Source: Siphonodentalium dalli (lineage: Eukaryota > Mollusca > Scaphopoda > Gadilida > Siphonodentaliidae). From it: 64,000 nucleotides of DNA. The number at the start of each line of letters is the position of its first letter. Within the stretch, counting starts at the first letter, position 1. The notes under the pieces are model-generated. The model worked only from the letters and a program-made list of their open reading frames with translations, ran no database searches and had not been told where the DNA came from. Position numbers and translations under genes: made by a program. Positions 54,801 to 62,636 of the stretch are shown one piece after another. The stretch spans positions 68,477,675 to 68,541,674 of the forward strand of contig CP136065.1 in the NCBI GenBank assembly GCA_032622095.1, written 5' to 3'.

Positions 54801-55576
54801 TCTGACTGGATCTCATCCAATGGAACCTCGCGAGTTATTCACCTAATTTTATTACCGTGGCTTTTCTAATTAATGATTGTAAATAAAAGTAATACATAGA
54901 GAGTTTTGCGTGAGACAATCGATATAAATATATAGGTTAAACTCGCATGGTCACTCATCCGTATGCACCCTTGATTTCGAATTATTTTCTAAATGATCCT
55001 ATACATAAAATTGTATATCTTATAATTGACCACAGTTATTCTATATAATATACCATCGTCCACGCAGCTTCCAGGCAGAGCAGAGTGTTATTTTAATGAC
55101 TAATTGGGGTGGGCAGTAAGACAGCCAATTATTGGATATGCCCTCTCCAGGCAAGGAGCACTCAGCCCATCTGGTGGATAGTTATCACAGATGGGTTAGC
55201 ATAGATTTTGTTGTATTTTCTTTTAATCTGTATGAACTTTATTATCTTCATTATTATTTGTGAATATTTTGTTGGAGTTGCTCTTTGTCAATAAATTCTC
55301 TCTCTCTCTGTCTCTCTCTCGTCCTATCCCTCTCTCGCCCTATCCCTATCACTCTCTATCCCTCTCACTATATATCTCATACTCTAACTTTGTCACTCGC
55401 TCACTCTTGCTATGTCCCTATCTATAAGGATCCATGTCACTGGAGTGCATGTTCTGCAAATCTTTATTTAAGAAACTAGTCATCCGCTGATTATATTTCG
55501 ATTTCAGGTGATGGTGTACATGACTGTGCTGCTTCCGGACAGAATAACCGATTGGATAAGCAACAAAATCGCTTGA
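29978..55576 (+). CDS. BDH1: short-chain dehydrogenase/reductase, BDH1-like (7 exons)
   Basis: Seven exons (29978-30185, 38400-38606, 41884-42036, 42514-42704, 47217-47327, 49662-49787, 55508-55576) join in phase to 1065 nt, 354 residues plus stop. The N-terminus has two hydrophobic segments (about residues 12-30 and 31-45) and a basic stop-transfer, so a membrane-anchored enzyme is likely. The Rossmann motif TGCDTGFG is at 65-72 and NNAG at 145-148. The catalytic Ser is at 196/197, Tyr210 and Lys214 form YSLTK, and VEPGNF follows. LWGLVNNAG, KGRVV and the C-terminal VVEAL...PHTRY fit the SDR9C group (3-hydroxybutyrate, retinol and hydroxysteroid dehydrogenases), BDH1 best. The expected reaction is NAD(P)-dependent oxidation of a secondary alcohol; the substrate is inferred. 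AATAAA lies at 55632. An in-frame stop precedes the ATG. Confidence 0.9.
30186..31144 (+). other. SDR intron 1, first part
   Basis: AT-rich, nothing recognised beyond simple ATTAC-type words near 31.0-31.1 kb. Confidence 0.35.
31145..31350 (-). mobile_element. tRNA-derived SINE
   Basis: The minus strand shows an A box GTGGCTCAGTTAGCAATG (complement near 31329-31345) and a B box GGTTCTATTCCC (complement 31266-31277), followed by a non-tRNA body. The spacing is tRNA-like but the cloverleaf is not intact. Confidence 0.6.
31420..31830 (+). repeat. dispersed repeat, relative of 55.89-56.63 kb
   Basis: ACTTTGGTCAA, TTCAACAGT and ACAACATTAGTTGGAA recur at 55.90-55.99 kb in the same order and spacing. 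Frames inside are not supported as coding. Confidence 0.55.
31831..32661 (+). other. SDR intron 1, nothing recognised
   Basis: AT-rich intronic sequence with no visible repeat. Confidence 0.35.
32662..37871. mobile_element. 5.2-kb foldback (long inverted-repeat) element
   Basis: Left arm 32662 to about 34990 and right arm about 35030 to 37871 are diverged mirror images over more than 2 kb. Matches include the outer AGGAGATATTG and TCGACCTCTGCACC, AGGTCTCTTTGATCGCC, AACAACACCCATGCATATAT, TAATATCG-, GGGATAAC and GGTGCTAGTTTGTGG. The outer parts are dense in AAGATGGCGGCC-like words. The inner parts hold short frames (LAPxALxxSA shared between 34310-34576 minus and 35314-35517 plus), perhaps decayed transposase. 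The right arm is interrupted by a separate insertion (36931-37334). The element lies wholly inside SDR intron 1. No flanking duplication was found, so the ends are approximate. Confidence 0.82.
36931..37334. mobile_element. 404-bp insertion with G-run/C-run ends and 8-bp duplication
   Basis: Begins with a run of 12 G and ends with 14 C plus G. It is flanked by ATTATACC at 36923-36930 and 37335-37342. The opposite arm of the foldback (33168-33182) shows the uninterrupted sequence with one copy, confirming insertion. No coding capacity. Confidence 0.85.
37872..38399 (+). other. SDR intron 1, last part
   Basis: No repeat recognised. A minus-strand frame at 38145-38501 is a shadow crossing exon 2. 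Confidence 0.4.
38400..38606 (+). CDS. BDH1: SDR exon 2: Rossmann fold
   Basis: 207 nt after acceptor CCTTCAAG, donor AATG/GTGAGT. Encodes GFGHDLVRHL, then ESLVIAGCLDD, the cofactor-binding part of the fold. Confidence 0.92.
39282..40933. mobile_element. 1.65-kb element with G-run terminal inverted repeats, 9-bp duplication
   Basis: The left end reads AGGGGGGGGTCTGGAAAAAA. The right end, inverted, reads AGT, 17 G, then TCTGCAAAAAAATT, and both continue to ATATAGG. Identical GTACTAACC flanks the element at 39273-39281 and 40934-40942. No transposase is visible. 9-bp duplications and G-rich ends would fit a Mutator-like element, but this is inference. Confidence 0.82.
41525..41730 (+). repeat. 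dispersed repeat encoding a hydrophobic peptide (copy B)
   Basis: Aligns with copy A (28.37-28.51 kb): CATTGGTATAACAAC, GTGTATGGCGG, GTGACTATTTTAACCGCAAT. It holds a 62-codon frame with a membrane-like segment SVYILIFFLCMAVLTGVTIL. The frame is shifted by one base relative to copy A upstream of the shared VTILTAI. Confidence 0.5.
41884..42036 (+). CDS. BDH1: SDR exon 3: NNAG motif
   Basis: 153 nt, acceptor GTTTAAG, donor AAAG/GTATGT. Encodes LWGLVNNAGIDYCSPIELS then VNIFGTVRITKAFLPLVRAA. Confidence 0.93.
42514..42704 (+). CDS. BDH1: SDR exon 4: active site
   Basis: 191 nt, acceptor CATTCCAG, donor ACC/GTGAGT. Encodes GRVVFTSSVRGRM, the YSLTK active-site pair, FADTLRREM and VEPGNF. The frame is open for a while beyond the donor but without similarity. 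Confidence 0.93.
42732..43134. mobile_element. 403-bp insertion with 10-bp duplication and inverted ends
   Basis: Left end GGGTCAGGAACCTACGTCAC is mirrored by GTGACGTAGGTTCCTGGACC near the right end. Identical GCAGTATTCA flanks it at 42722-42731 and 43135-43144. It begins 28 nt after the exon 4 splice junction. A solo-looking end (GTGACGTAGGTTCATGGTCC) lies at about 25559. Confidence 0.8.
43145..44260 (+). other. SDR intron 4, nothing recognised
   Basis: Contains a short GGGGATAAT triplication at 43183-43210. A frame at 43484-43792 shows no recognisable features. Confidence 0.35.
44264..44497 (-). CDS. unrecognised minus-strand frame with a 2x repeat
   Basis: After a possible acceptor (GTAACCAG) the frame reads QKEQNLLGYALTEARDEIAK and ends ...TTLANYP with a stop. 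Two units of about 34 residues are clear: GYALTEARDEIAKESNGGDS and GYVMTETRVEISKESNVRDS. The in-frame duplication with mostly conservative changes suggests it is or was coding. No family is recognised. It lies antisense in SDR intron 4 and could be a terminal exon or a retrocopy fragment. Confidence 0.35.
   Translation of the reverse strand, partial: PGQKEQNLLGYALTEARDEIAKESNGGDSKCESEENPTHDSAVGYVMTETRVEISKESNVRDSIGTIESVTTLANYP
44656..45214 (+). mobile_element. Helitron-like element, 3' part with tandem core
   Basis: Four units of 119-130 bp share GGATTTCGACGAAATTTGA and GTGTTTTGGACGGGTCAAA. The 3' end has the hairpin CCCGAACGAAGTCGGG, then CCCACCAG and terminal CTAG before T. I could not find the 5' TC end. 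It is the same family as 47906-48761. Confidence 0.65.
45215..46260 (+). other. SDR intron 4, nothing recognised
   Basis: Short repeats of CGAGAACATTAC at 45488-45532 only. Confidence 0.35.
46290..46568 (+). pseudogene. unrecognised open frame, possibly frameshifted at an A run
   Basis: An ATG frame (46290-46478) reads MSLFNNNTNNNDVCFPLLII then a charged, helix-like stretch. A second frame continues with FCSEKEIHGNIDDCELFDIM to a TAA near 46566. The two frames are offset around an A-rich run (46420-46430), consistent with one small protein broken by slippage. No family is recognised; it lies next to the hairpin 46565-46664. Confidence 0.25.
46565..46664. repeat. 100-bp palindrome
   Basis: ATAAATATTGCACGGCTT and AACTATGCCAAAATAGTGG are mirrored exactly or nearly so on the right side, with a centre at CTCCCCTCGG. 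Confidence 0.88.
46665..47216 (+). other. SDR intron 4, last part
   Basis: AT-rich, no structure recognised. Confidence 0.35.
47217..47327 (+). CDS. BDH1: SDR exon 5
   Basis: 111 nt, acceptor ACATGTGCAG, phase 0 at both ends, donor AAG/GTTGGT (weaker). Encodes VERIEKQKAAAISSVPAEVM then EAYGTDYYDKLMEVIPK, the variable substrate-side helices. Confidence 0.88.
47906..48761 (+). mobile_element. Helitron-like element with tandem core, both ends found
   Basis: 5' end TCTATTGTATATTTTGG followed by a TG microsatellite and TTCGCGATGG. The core has about six diverged 120-130-bp units (CCGATTT(C/G)GACCAAA..., GGTCAAATCG). The 3' hairpin CCCGGACGAAGTCGGG is followed by TCACCTT and CTAG before T. It is 856 bp with no coding capacity. 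The element at 11750-14583 has the same 5' layout (TCTATA, microsatellite, TTC). Confidence 0.7.
48765..48855. repeat. TA microsatellite
   Basis: About 45 TA dinucleotides with one AGC interruption, directly after the Helitron-like 3' end. Confidence 0.95.
49662..49787 (+). CDS. BDH1: SDR exon 6
   Basis: 126 nt, acceptor TTCATAAG, phase 0, donor AAT/GTAAGT. Encodes VRGTTCTTTRPVVEAL, then SGRPHTRYLIPGSNSVLDNY and N. The last 40 nt and the donor are the first unit of the adjoining 50-bp satellite. Confidence 0.9.
49748..50447 (+). repeat. 50-bp satellite made of exon 6 end plus its 5' splice site, 14 units
   Basis: Fourteen 50-bp units run from the real exon end onward. Each holds the coding words GGATCAAACTC and CTCGATAA and an intact ATGTAAGTGA donor. 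Units alternate strictly between CTATAATGTAAG (odd) and TTAAAATGTAAG (even), giving seven 100-bp dimers. Read-through from the true exon meets TAA within unit 2. Confidence 0.96.
50610..50790. repeat. CT microsatellite followed by AATCCGA repeats
   Basis: TCTCTCTCACTC-type run to about 50710, then irregular AATCCGAATCCGA words to about 50785. Confidence 0.9.
50814..50985. repeat. diverged tandem pair
   Basis: GTGTTTTCGCGGAATCG and TTTCCTAGAAA recur once about 90 bp apart (50828 and 50920). The first copy includes the palindrome GTGACTGACGTCAC-like region. Confidence 0.7.
51035..51502. mobile_element. 468-bp inverted-repeat MITE at a TTTAAA site
   Basis: Ends GGTACTCAACCCG and its mirror CGGGTTGAGTACC. 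The arms continue (AATATTTGATTCGAGTCGAG mirrored near 51430) around an unpaired centre. TTTAAA lies on both sides. A TTAA-targeting family such as Kolobok or piggyBac is possible but unproven. Confidence 0.75.
52060..52345. repeat. AATCCGA hexamer-type repeats and CT-rich tract
   Basis: AATCCGAATCCGA words with a GGATCGGATCGGATTCGG counterpart (52200-52250), then CT-rich sequence to the LINE. Confidence 0.85.
52346..55300 (+). pseudogene. LINE, 5'-truncated and frameshifted (endonuclease remnant to 3' tail)
   Basis: The AP-endonuclease end is visible in two frames (GDFNIN near 52395, DHI then SDH near 52570). Reverse transcriptase follows at 52761-53714 (DNYRPISILPSFSKLLEKAM, QYGFRKNHST, FLDLSKAFDTIDHSILLKKL), then GVPQGSILGPLLF in a new frame, FADDTTVY in the 53722-54081 frame, and the thumb/C-terminal region at 54065-54676 (YLLYGIEIWG). 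A stop after DR at 53712 and shifts at about 53800 and 54070 inactivate it. A long 3' region ends CAATAAATTC plus a CT microsatellite near 55300. It belongs to the Jockey/CR1-type group. It lies in SDR intron 6, same strand. Confidence 0.9.
55508..55576 (+). CDS. BDH1: SDR exon 7, C-terminus and stop
   Basis: Acceptor TCGATTTCAG. Encodes VMVYMTVLLPDRITDWISNK, IA, stop TGA: the hydrophobic LPxxIxDW tail typical of this SDR group. A longer overlapping frame (55552-55791) is out of phase and not used. Confidence 0.88.
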   Translation: MMVYMTVLLPDRITDWISNKIA

Positions 55577-55631
55577 GGAAAATAGCGCATTGCTCGACGA
55601 ATATAACCATAAATACAGCGACTTATCTTAT

Positions 55632-55637
55632 AATAAA
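55632..55637 (+). terminator. candidate polyadenylation signal of the SDR gene
   Basis: AATAAA 56 nt after the stop codon. Confidence 0.5.
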
Positions 55638-55889
55638 ATATTATAGTAACAGATGCATTTATTTGATCAGCTGCATGGACTTACCCCGATACTTGCCTCG
55701 TTCTGTTCACCGATACCACCCTCATTCACCCAGCGCGGTATTTATTACATGTAACTATATAGGGACTCGCATGTTTACCAATGTGTTCTAGATTGACCCT
55801 GCATCGTGACTTCAACGATCAGACTATTATATTATTAGCCATTCTAATTCCCATTAGTCGTATACATGATTATCAATTGGGTGTGTCTC

Positions 55890-56635
55890 ACCAACACCCC
55901 CCACCAAGTTTGGTCAAATTTTTCAACAGTCTCAAAATTTCATACCTGACACAACATTAGTTAGAAATTGCACACCAACAATAGGTTGAAAATGTTCTTT
56001 TAGTTTGATTTTCAAACAATTCGTTGCGGGGAATTTATTGATTTTGGACTATTATTTGCATATTTTCCTACTTTTGGTCAAAATTTTGGACTTAAATGGC
56101 CATCAGTTGGCAATTTCCAATCTTAGGGGGGTGTCCTGGTCCCTCCCCATAGCCAGTCAAAAACTGCTTGTTAATTTAAGAAAACATTTGGTCAACATTG
56201 CCATTGGAATTGTCATCAGTTGGAAATTGTTCAACCTAAGTGCGGGTTTGAAATTTTCATCTCTAGGAAGGCTTGAGGCTAGTCTTGATGCTAGGATTTT
56301 GCGATTTTCTTGTTTAGTTTTAAAAATTTTCTCACCCCGGGCCGAACAACCATGGCGGCCCGGTGTGTCCTGGTCTCTTGTCCGTAGCCTTGTGAATTTT
56401 TCTGGAGTTGGACCACTAGATGTTAGAATTTATGCAATTTTCAGGTTTAAATACCGGGCATATAGAACCATGGTTTATGAATATATAGGCTATTAGGCCT
56501 GAGCACTGAGGTGCAAGGGTGGTGCAAATGGAATTATGCAAAACTTGTGTTTGGTTGGATTCGAGGGCGGGGTGCAGTTGGATCCCCTCAAAGTGGACAC
56601 CCCAACGGAGACCCTCTAGCCACGTCCCTGCTATT
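55890..56635 (-). repeat. dispersed repeat (full-length-looking copy)
   Basis: Shares ordered blocks with 31.42-31.83 kb. Its end CACGTCCCTGCT (56622-56633) matches, inverted, the start of the fragment at 26095. The 163-codon frame at 56005-56496 lies inside and is low complexity, so it is not called. Confidence 0.5.
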
Positions 56636-56989
56636 GACTTGTGTGCCCGCGACCAATTCTTGTCATGCAATACAACGCTAGACAAGGAAGGTTAATAACT
56701 AACTGTCACACCACACACTGTATGATCTCTGCTCGAGTTAGCCTCGGGGTTGTTGCATTTTTCTGTGAAAACCAAGTGACAGTCAACATTTCATTGGAAT
56801 ACGGAAACTTCTGTGGGAATGCTGTTGCTCTGTGTAGTTTATTTAGACAAGGCAGATATTGGAGTTGTTGCATCTGCACTTTACTGGAGAATAGAATAAT
56901 TGTTATAGTAACTACATAACGATCACACAGCGGACTATCATCATTATATACACCCTCTGGGGACTGTGACTTGTGTCCGCTCTGTTGCT
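56636..56989 (+). promoter_or_regulatory. region upstream of the Toll-like receptor
   Basis: TATATA at 56945-56950 lies about 40 nt before the chosen ATG and would leave a very short leader. An open frame at 56641-56919 shows no domain. Confidence 0.25.
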
Positions 56990-58873
56990 ATGGATACCAG
57001 CGTGGGAATTTTGTTGCTTTATGCATTATATGTATCCGTCGCGGATGCTCGTGATTCATTTGATGTCGATTATCTATTGGTTTCATTGATGACGAAATGC
57101 TGGGATTGCGAATGTACACTGAACAGGAAATTCCTTGCTGATGCCCATGTGTCGAGGAACTATGACAACCGGCTAAACCTGGATCAAATTGTTCCAATTG
57201 AGTGCTCAACAATCAACATAAACCTAGATGAGTTCATGGGTTACTTGGAAAACGATTGTGATTTTATAGGCTCAACGTATCCAGTTGCATATCACTTGAA
57301 TTGTCACAGAAAATATTTAAGACATTTACCTTGTTTGAATATATATTCGATGTTAGGATTGCAATATTTGTCGTTAAACGGTTGTGGTGTGAGGTTTCGT
57401 TATGACGGTAATTGGCCTCATTTAGAAGTGCTGGAAGTTATGGATGATATGGGATTAGTTACTTATTTCGAAATGAATGAGAGATATAGTGCAGAATATA
57501 TGTCACTGAGATTGTTCCGATGGTGCCCAGGTCACTCGAATTCTCTCCAGATCGAAGAAGAAATATTTCCGTCAATGCCAGTCTTGCGAACATTTACAGC
57601 CGAAGGATGTGGACTCACGAGGTTCCATTTCGGTGGAGGGTTCATTCGAACATTGAAACGAAGTTCAGACCTAGAATTGATAAATGTGTCGCAGAATGAT
57701 ATCCAGTTCCTAGAGGTCTTCAATACTTCTCAGCTAAAATCTCCGTATCTGACATTGGACTTTTCACACAATAAGATCCAGAATGTTACATCGGCTCAGT
57801 TAGAACTTCTAATCGGGAGGGAGTCCATATATGTAAATCTCTCTCACAACTCTATCACGGGCATTGAGACCCTAAACTCTTACCTGTTTACAAAGTCTAA
57901 TGTGACAATTGACCTGTCCAATAACAAGATTACAACAATCAGACAAGCGGATTTCAAACATTTAGTCAACGCAACATCCACATTTGTGAATCTACAAAAC
58001 AATCAACTGGATTGCGATTGTCGAATGTCGTTCCTCTGGGAAATGTCATTCTTTGGTAATTACACGTACCTTCTGAGTGAGAAATGTGCTTCACCTGAGC
58101 TCCTTGCTGGGAAATATCTCAAACAGCTTTCTCTCTCGGATATATGTAAGAATGGATCAAGCCCTGATCACGCTCATTTAAAACTCGAAACAGCCATCAT
58201 TTTAATGTCCACGTTTGTCGTTATAACCGTAATGATTACTTGGTTGATGTTCAAGTATCGCACAGAGATGCGCGTCGTAATATATACGAAATTTGGGTTG
58301 GTTTTACCATTTGAGTCACGTGATTTCGACGAGAACAAACGATATGATGCATTCGTGGCTTATTGCAGTGGAGATTTCACCTGGGTGATTGGGACACTCT
58401 TTCCAATGCTGACAGAGAATGGAAATGACTTCAAAATCTGCTTACACCACAAGGACTTTATTCCTGGGAAATCTATCGCGGAGAATATAGCTGAGGCCAT
58501 TGAATTCAGCCGATACCCAATACTCGTTCTAAGTCTAAAGTTTCTCAGTAGTGAATGGTGTATATTTGAATTCAGGTCAGCATTGGCCCAAAGCCTTCAG
58601 AAGCGGAAACAACAGATGCTATTCATCCTGTTGGAGGATATATCCGATGACCAGATGGACTCTGACCTTCGGAAGTGCTTGAGTTACTACACGTATATTA
58701 AAGCAGACGATTTTCTCCTCCGCGAGAGGATGACGTACGCTTTGAGTGACAAGCGGAGAGGGGTGATGGGTCGGGGCGCTAGGCGTAGAATATTGGATGA
58801 GCAGCCGAGAATGGATGAAGGACAAGTTGCTGCTGCGGCTGGTGATATCCAGGAAGCCGAGACCGAACTTTAA
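56990..58873 (+). CDS. Toll-like receptor (LRR, TM, TIR), single exon
   Basis: 627 codons in one exon, starting at the first real ATG (GCTATGG, good context); the frame continues upstream only with non-ATG codons. Residues 1-20 form a signal peptide (MDTSVGILLLYALYVSVADA). The ectodomain has Cys-rich N-terminal sequence (CWDCEC) and about six to eight leucine-rich repeats, clearest at LDFSHNKI, VNLSHNSI, IDLSNNKI and VNLQNNQL. A C-terminal LRR cap follows with Cys 342, 344, 366 and 386. A membrane helix lies at about 402-423. The TIR domain covers about 451-590, with box 1 YDAFVAYCS and box 2 ICLHHKDFIPG, including the BB-loop Pro-Gly needed for adaptor binding; the box 3 FW pair is not evident. 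A basic/acidic tail ends the protein. The ectodomain is short for a TLR, with a single cysteine cluster (sccTLR type). It should sense microbial or endogenous ligands and signal through MyD88-type adaptors; the ligand is unknown. Confidence 0.93.
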   Translation: MDTSVGILLLYALYVSVADARDSFDVDYLLVSLMTKCWDCECTLNRKFLADAHVSRNYDNRLNLDQIVPIECSTININLDEFMGYLENDCDFIGSTYPVAYHLNCHRKYLRHLPCLNIYSMLGLQYLSLNGCGVRFRYDGNWPHLEVLEVMDDMGLVTYFEMNERYSAEYMSLRLFRWCPGHSNSLQIEEEIFPSMPVLRTFTAEGCGLTRFHFGGGFIRTLKRSSDLELINVSQNDIQFLEVFNTSQLKSPYLTLDFSHNKIQNVTSAQLELLIGRESIYVNLSHNSITGIETLNSYLFTKSNVTIDLSNNKITTIRQADFKHLVNATSTFVNLQNNQLDCDCRMSFLWEMSFFGNYTYLLSEKCASPELLAGKYLKQLSLSDICKNGSSPDHAHLKLETAIILMSTFVVITVMITWLMFKYRTEMRVVIYTKFGLVLPFESRDFDENKRYDAFVAYCSGDFTWVIGTLFPMLTENGNDFKICLHHKDFIPGKSIAENIAEAIEFSRYPILVLSLKFLSSEWCIFEFRSALAQSLQKRKQQMLFILLEDISDDQMDSDLRKCLSYYTYIKADDFLLRERMTYALSDKRRGVMGRGARRRILDEQPRMDEGQVAAAAGDIQEAETEL

Positions 58874-59677
58874 CCCAATTAACACTATACGGGTTCGGAA
58901 ATTGGTTACTATTGTAACAGTATCTCGTCGCGGATGTGAATGGTAGTTCTGGATTAAATTGCGACAGTTATATATTAGATGAGTTTAAATAATGGTTGTT
59001 ATATTAGCTGTGACTAGATGAGGTCGTGAATGGTTTTTATGAAGCTAAGACAGTACTGAATGAAATTCCCAATTTTTGAGTATTTTGTTGAGAATCACCC
59101 CTGTCATAACGTGTCTGTGTAAACCATGTAATTATCAAAGGCAACTTCTCTGTTTATGAAACCCATCCAAAAATAGATACAGATGAGCCCGTGCAAAATT
59201 TGAACCCAGCATCTTGACATGACACAATAAAACCATAGTCAGAAATGGTAACGACCTCAAGATCATAAGATTGGGTATATATTTATTACATGATCCTACA
59301 CTTATTTCATTCAATAAACCCATTCTATAAATTGTGATATTAAACGTTTACTAACAGGAAATAGTGCCAGGTGACCTTCGACTTCCGGACTGTCGTCTGT
59401 TTACATTCCGTACGCTACGTCTTAAAATACTATAGCTTCCAATATTTTTCCAACAAACTATAATGAATTAAGAGTATGAAAAGTTATGTCATTAAATAAA
59501 TGCCATTAAATACGCCAAAGAGTCTTGATTTATCTGGGAATATTTCTTTACGCGGGCAAACAAAGCATTGTTACGTGGAACGTCATCGCATGCCTTATAT
59601 AAGCCGATGTTAGTTTCGCGTCCCATTTGTTGATGTAAGTATGTTTTGTCGAGGTTTTGGATCATGTAATAAATAGA
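58874..59677 (+). other. TLR 3' flank
   Basis: AATAAA at 59226-59231 and CAATAAA at about 59312 are candidate polyadenylation signals. No gene was seen. Confidence 0.4.
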
Positions 59678-59822
59678 ATCTACAACTCGTCCCCAGTTTA
59701 TAGCGGATATTATAAAACTCGTCCTGTAAATTAGGTCTGGACCTCGCCAAAGGCTCGACCCAGACCTAATTTACTGGACTCGTTTTGTAAATTCCGCTAT
59801 AAACTGGGGACGAATTGTAGAT
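59678..59822. mobile_element. 145-bp palindromic MITE
   Basis: ATCTACAACTCGTCCCCAGT at the left is mirrored by GGGGACGAATTGTAGAT at the right. The arms include CCAGACCTAATTTAC and the centre is CTCGCCAAAGGCTCG. Confidence 0.85.
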
Positions 59823-59834
59823 CATCTATATCTA

Positions 59835-60215
59835 TATCACCACACATCATCATCATCGGTGCACATCATTTTGACTTATTCTGCCATTTTATGGTATTTA
59901 TTTATCACGTTGGTAATTTAATTTGTGTTAGTTGACTAATATTAAAACATTTGTCTCGAACATTTATCGGTATCATCATCATAATCATTATTATCGTCAT
60001 TATCAGCATCATATCAATCGACAGTCATCTGTCATCACACATACATCATCATCATCGTCATTATCGTCATCACCATCATCATTATCGTCATTATCAGCAT
60101 CATCGCATCATCGGTCGCCACACATTCATCATCATCACCATCATCATTGACACCATCATCTTCATCCAACACATTCATCATCACCATCGTCGCCACCATC
60201 GTCGTCATCGTTTGT
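59835..60215. repeat. ATC trinucleotide microsatellite
   Basis: CATCATCATCATCGTCATTATC-type repeat. It produces His/Ile-rich open frames on the plus strand and Asp/Met-rich frames on the minus strand that are not genes. Confidence 0.95.
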
Positions 60216-61454
60216 ACACGGTTCTCGGACAATCTATTTAAGCAAAATTCCACGTCTAATATGTGTGGCCCGGTATGACCACACACTATTTTGCAAACGC
60301 TGTGAGCCTCCATGCCAAAATTTCGTTCAGATATACGACAACCCGTGGCTATGATTCACATGATAAATATCTGACGAGTCACAATATTGTTCCATCTCTG
60401 TTGGTGGTGTACCCTGTTGTATCTACATACACCTAATATCGCTTCCGATTTCCGCATAGATTCACGGTAGACACGTCCCCTGAGTCTATGTGTTCATAAA
60501 CCTATGAACGTAACATATATAACGTCACTCTCAATGTCGTTCATATGTTTATGAACACATTGATCCCGGAAATCACCGGGGATTGTCGGACATAATCATG
60601 ATGAATCAGTGTTGTTACCCAGCACCTAAAACTCATCTCCTCTGATTACACAACCCGTGACCTCACAGATATATCATTATGGTAGAACGGCGTGTTGTCA
60701 ATTTATTATCATCCACAACCCAAACTTAATTGTTAGATTAATATATTATCATTCTTGAAATCAACACGTCTACATTCATTACAAGCTAAACAAGACATTT
60801 CGTCATATGTGTATACTTTACTGTGAAAATGCGTTTGTCCGCTCTCCGTCAACGGATTATCATAATGTTTGGTTTTCTATAAAGCGAGAATTCGAACTGT
60901 CCGAACTGAACTGCGTGCGTTCATTTAAAGTTGAATAAGTAGTGGGAAAGACAGGCAATCTTAGTTGATAATGAATTTAAGTATAAATAATAAACGGCGC
61001 ATGAACCCCTTCATTTCTTATGTGAACCTGACTCGGCCATACTTCGAGAATTGCTCGGTCTATGTTCATATTATCACAATGTCTTTTCAGATTGTATATG
61101 TTGCTAAATGTTTGATCACAGTGGGTACAACTAATTTTACCCATCCTACCTATATATGCAACTACAAACTTGATGGGAACGCAATAAGACAGTCCATATT
61201 TAGATATTACGCCAGCATCCGAGAATGTTTGAGCCCATGCATTGGTATGTCACGCACGCATGGCACCAGGAACATGATCACCTGAACATGTACGTGACAC
61301 ACTTCATGCATGTGTCCGCAGTCAGTTTATTGAAACGTATCCCCATCATGTGCACATGTCTTGATTTGAATTATGTTTGCTGACATGGTATGACCGGATA
61401 CAATATGTTTATCAACCAAATTATAGCTCGGTTTGAAAATATTCAGCCAACTTA
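60216..61454. other. intergenic, one hairpin
   Basis: At 60491-60566 TGTGTTCATAAACCTATGAACG pairs with CGTTCATATGTTTATGAACACA. No gene is supported; the frame at 60965-61285 lacks recognisable features. Confidence 0.4.
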
Positions 61455-61913
61455 CAGTACCAGGCAGAAGAAGTGGTATATTGAGGCGCGCCTTTATTGC
61501 GATATTTAGTGCTCTTAAATTCGAAAAAGGCGCGATTATAGCGATATTGAACGCAAAATATTGCGATATTAAGCGCGCTAAATTTCATACAGACCCAATT
61601 GTTATATTTATATTGGATAAATACTAAAATACTGTGCATTATAGTGTACATATAGCATTTACAACTATAGTTATATACAAATCTAAAACATTGCCTCTGT
61701 TTATCAAATAAACAATATAAAAGAAGCAATAATTTGATTTAAATGTCACAATTTTGAGAGCAATATTAAGCGCGAAATATTGCGATATTAAGCGCAAAAT
61801 ATTGCAATAATATTGCAAGCGGTGCGCTTATAAGCGTTTCCACTTGCAATATTATTGCGATATTGTGCGCGAAAATAGCGCGCTTAATATACCACTTCTT
61901 TTGACTGGTACTG
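61455..61913. mobile_element. 459-bp MITE with Tc1-type ends and GCGATATTAAGCGC core
   Basis: Right end, inverted, CAGTACCAGTCAAAAGAAGT; left end CAGTACCAGGCAGAAGAAGT. TA lies on both sides (61453-61454 and 61914-61915). The first bases match the common Tc1-like terminus. Inside, words such as TTGCGATATTAAGCGC and AGCGCGCTA recur many times in both orientations around an AT-rich centre. Confidence 0.82.
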
Positions 61914-62636
61914 TAATTCCCAAAATGTGCTACCTTCATTATAGACACATTTCGTATAATGAACGACGACATATAATTATTACGAATGGCTAACAGTTTG
62001 CTAACTGTATTGTGTTCGGACGGTCAAAAACCCTGTTCGCAGAATTGAGAATCGTGCTTATGGTTCAGCGTGCCGTGATTATTTTGTACTTAAAGTGATG
62101 TGAAACACTCCGGTTCGGTGATCAAATAGAAATGGAGAATAATCTTGCGCAAAGTAGTTATATTATACAAATATTATATCCATATTGACATGACACATCA
62201 TCATTCTTATATATTAATTAAATGTAGCAACTCTCGGTGGTGAAACCGTTTTCGTTAGTTTATCGACGGTAGTTGCGTCCCGAATCAAGAGGTAAATATT
62301 TACAATTGAGCGTAGTTCAGACGATATTTTCTATGGAGTGCATGTTACGGTCGATTTGCTTGAGATTTTCGGTGATGTTGGTAGAATGCTACATTCCACC
62401 AGTTAGCATAGCGTCAGAATACTAACTTATCAGTTGCATGCACCCGAATAAGTCCATAATATGTCTTTAATTATAGTCCGGTCGCCAAACCCCCGGAATT
62501 CACGAATGCGTGTTTTGGCGTATAAAGTTTTTTTCTGTGCGGATTTTGTAAATTCAGGTATCCGACATCAAGATTTTATCGGCTGGCCATCTGTCAGCCT
62601 TGAGCAATTTTTTTTTATAGCGCCCTAAAAAGTATA
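61914..62636. other. intergenic, nothing recognised
   Basis: A short exon-like stretch at about 62226-62292 (before GTAAAT) could not be tied to any gene. Confidence 0.3.

Noticed and set aside
56005-56496. 163-codon open frame upstream of the TLR
   Set aside because: It lies inside a dispersed repeat also seen at 31.4 kb, where the frame is not kept.
56966-56989. TLR start eight codons upstream
   Set aside because: That codon is GTG; the first ATG at 56990 has good context and begins a clean signal peptide.
59932-60313. Overlapping His/Ile-rich and Met/Asp-rich open frames
   Set aside because: They are translations of an ATC trinucleotide repeat on both strands.
62226-62292. Possible exon before GTAAAT
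   Set aside because: Short, weak acceptor, cannot be linked to any neighbouring gene.
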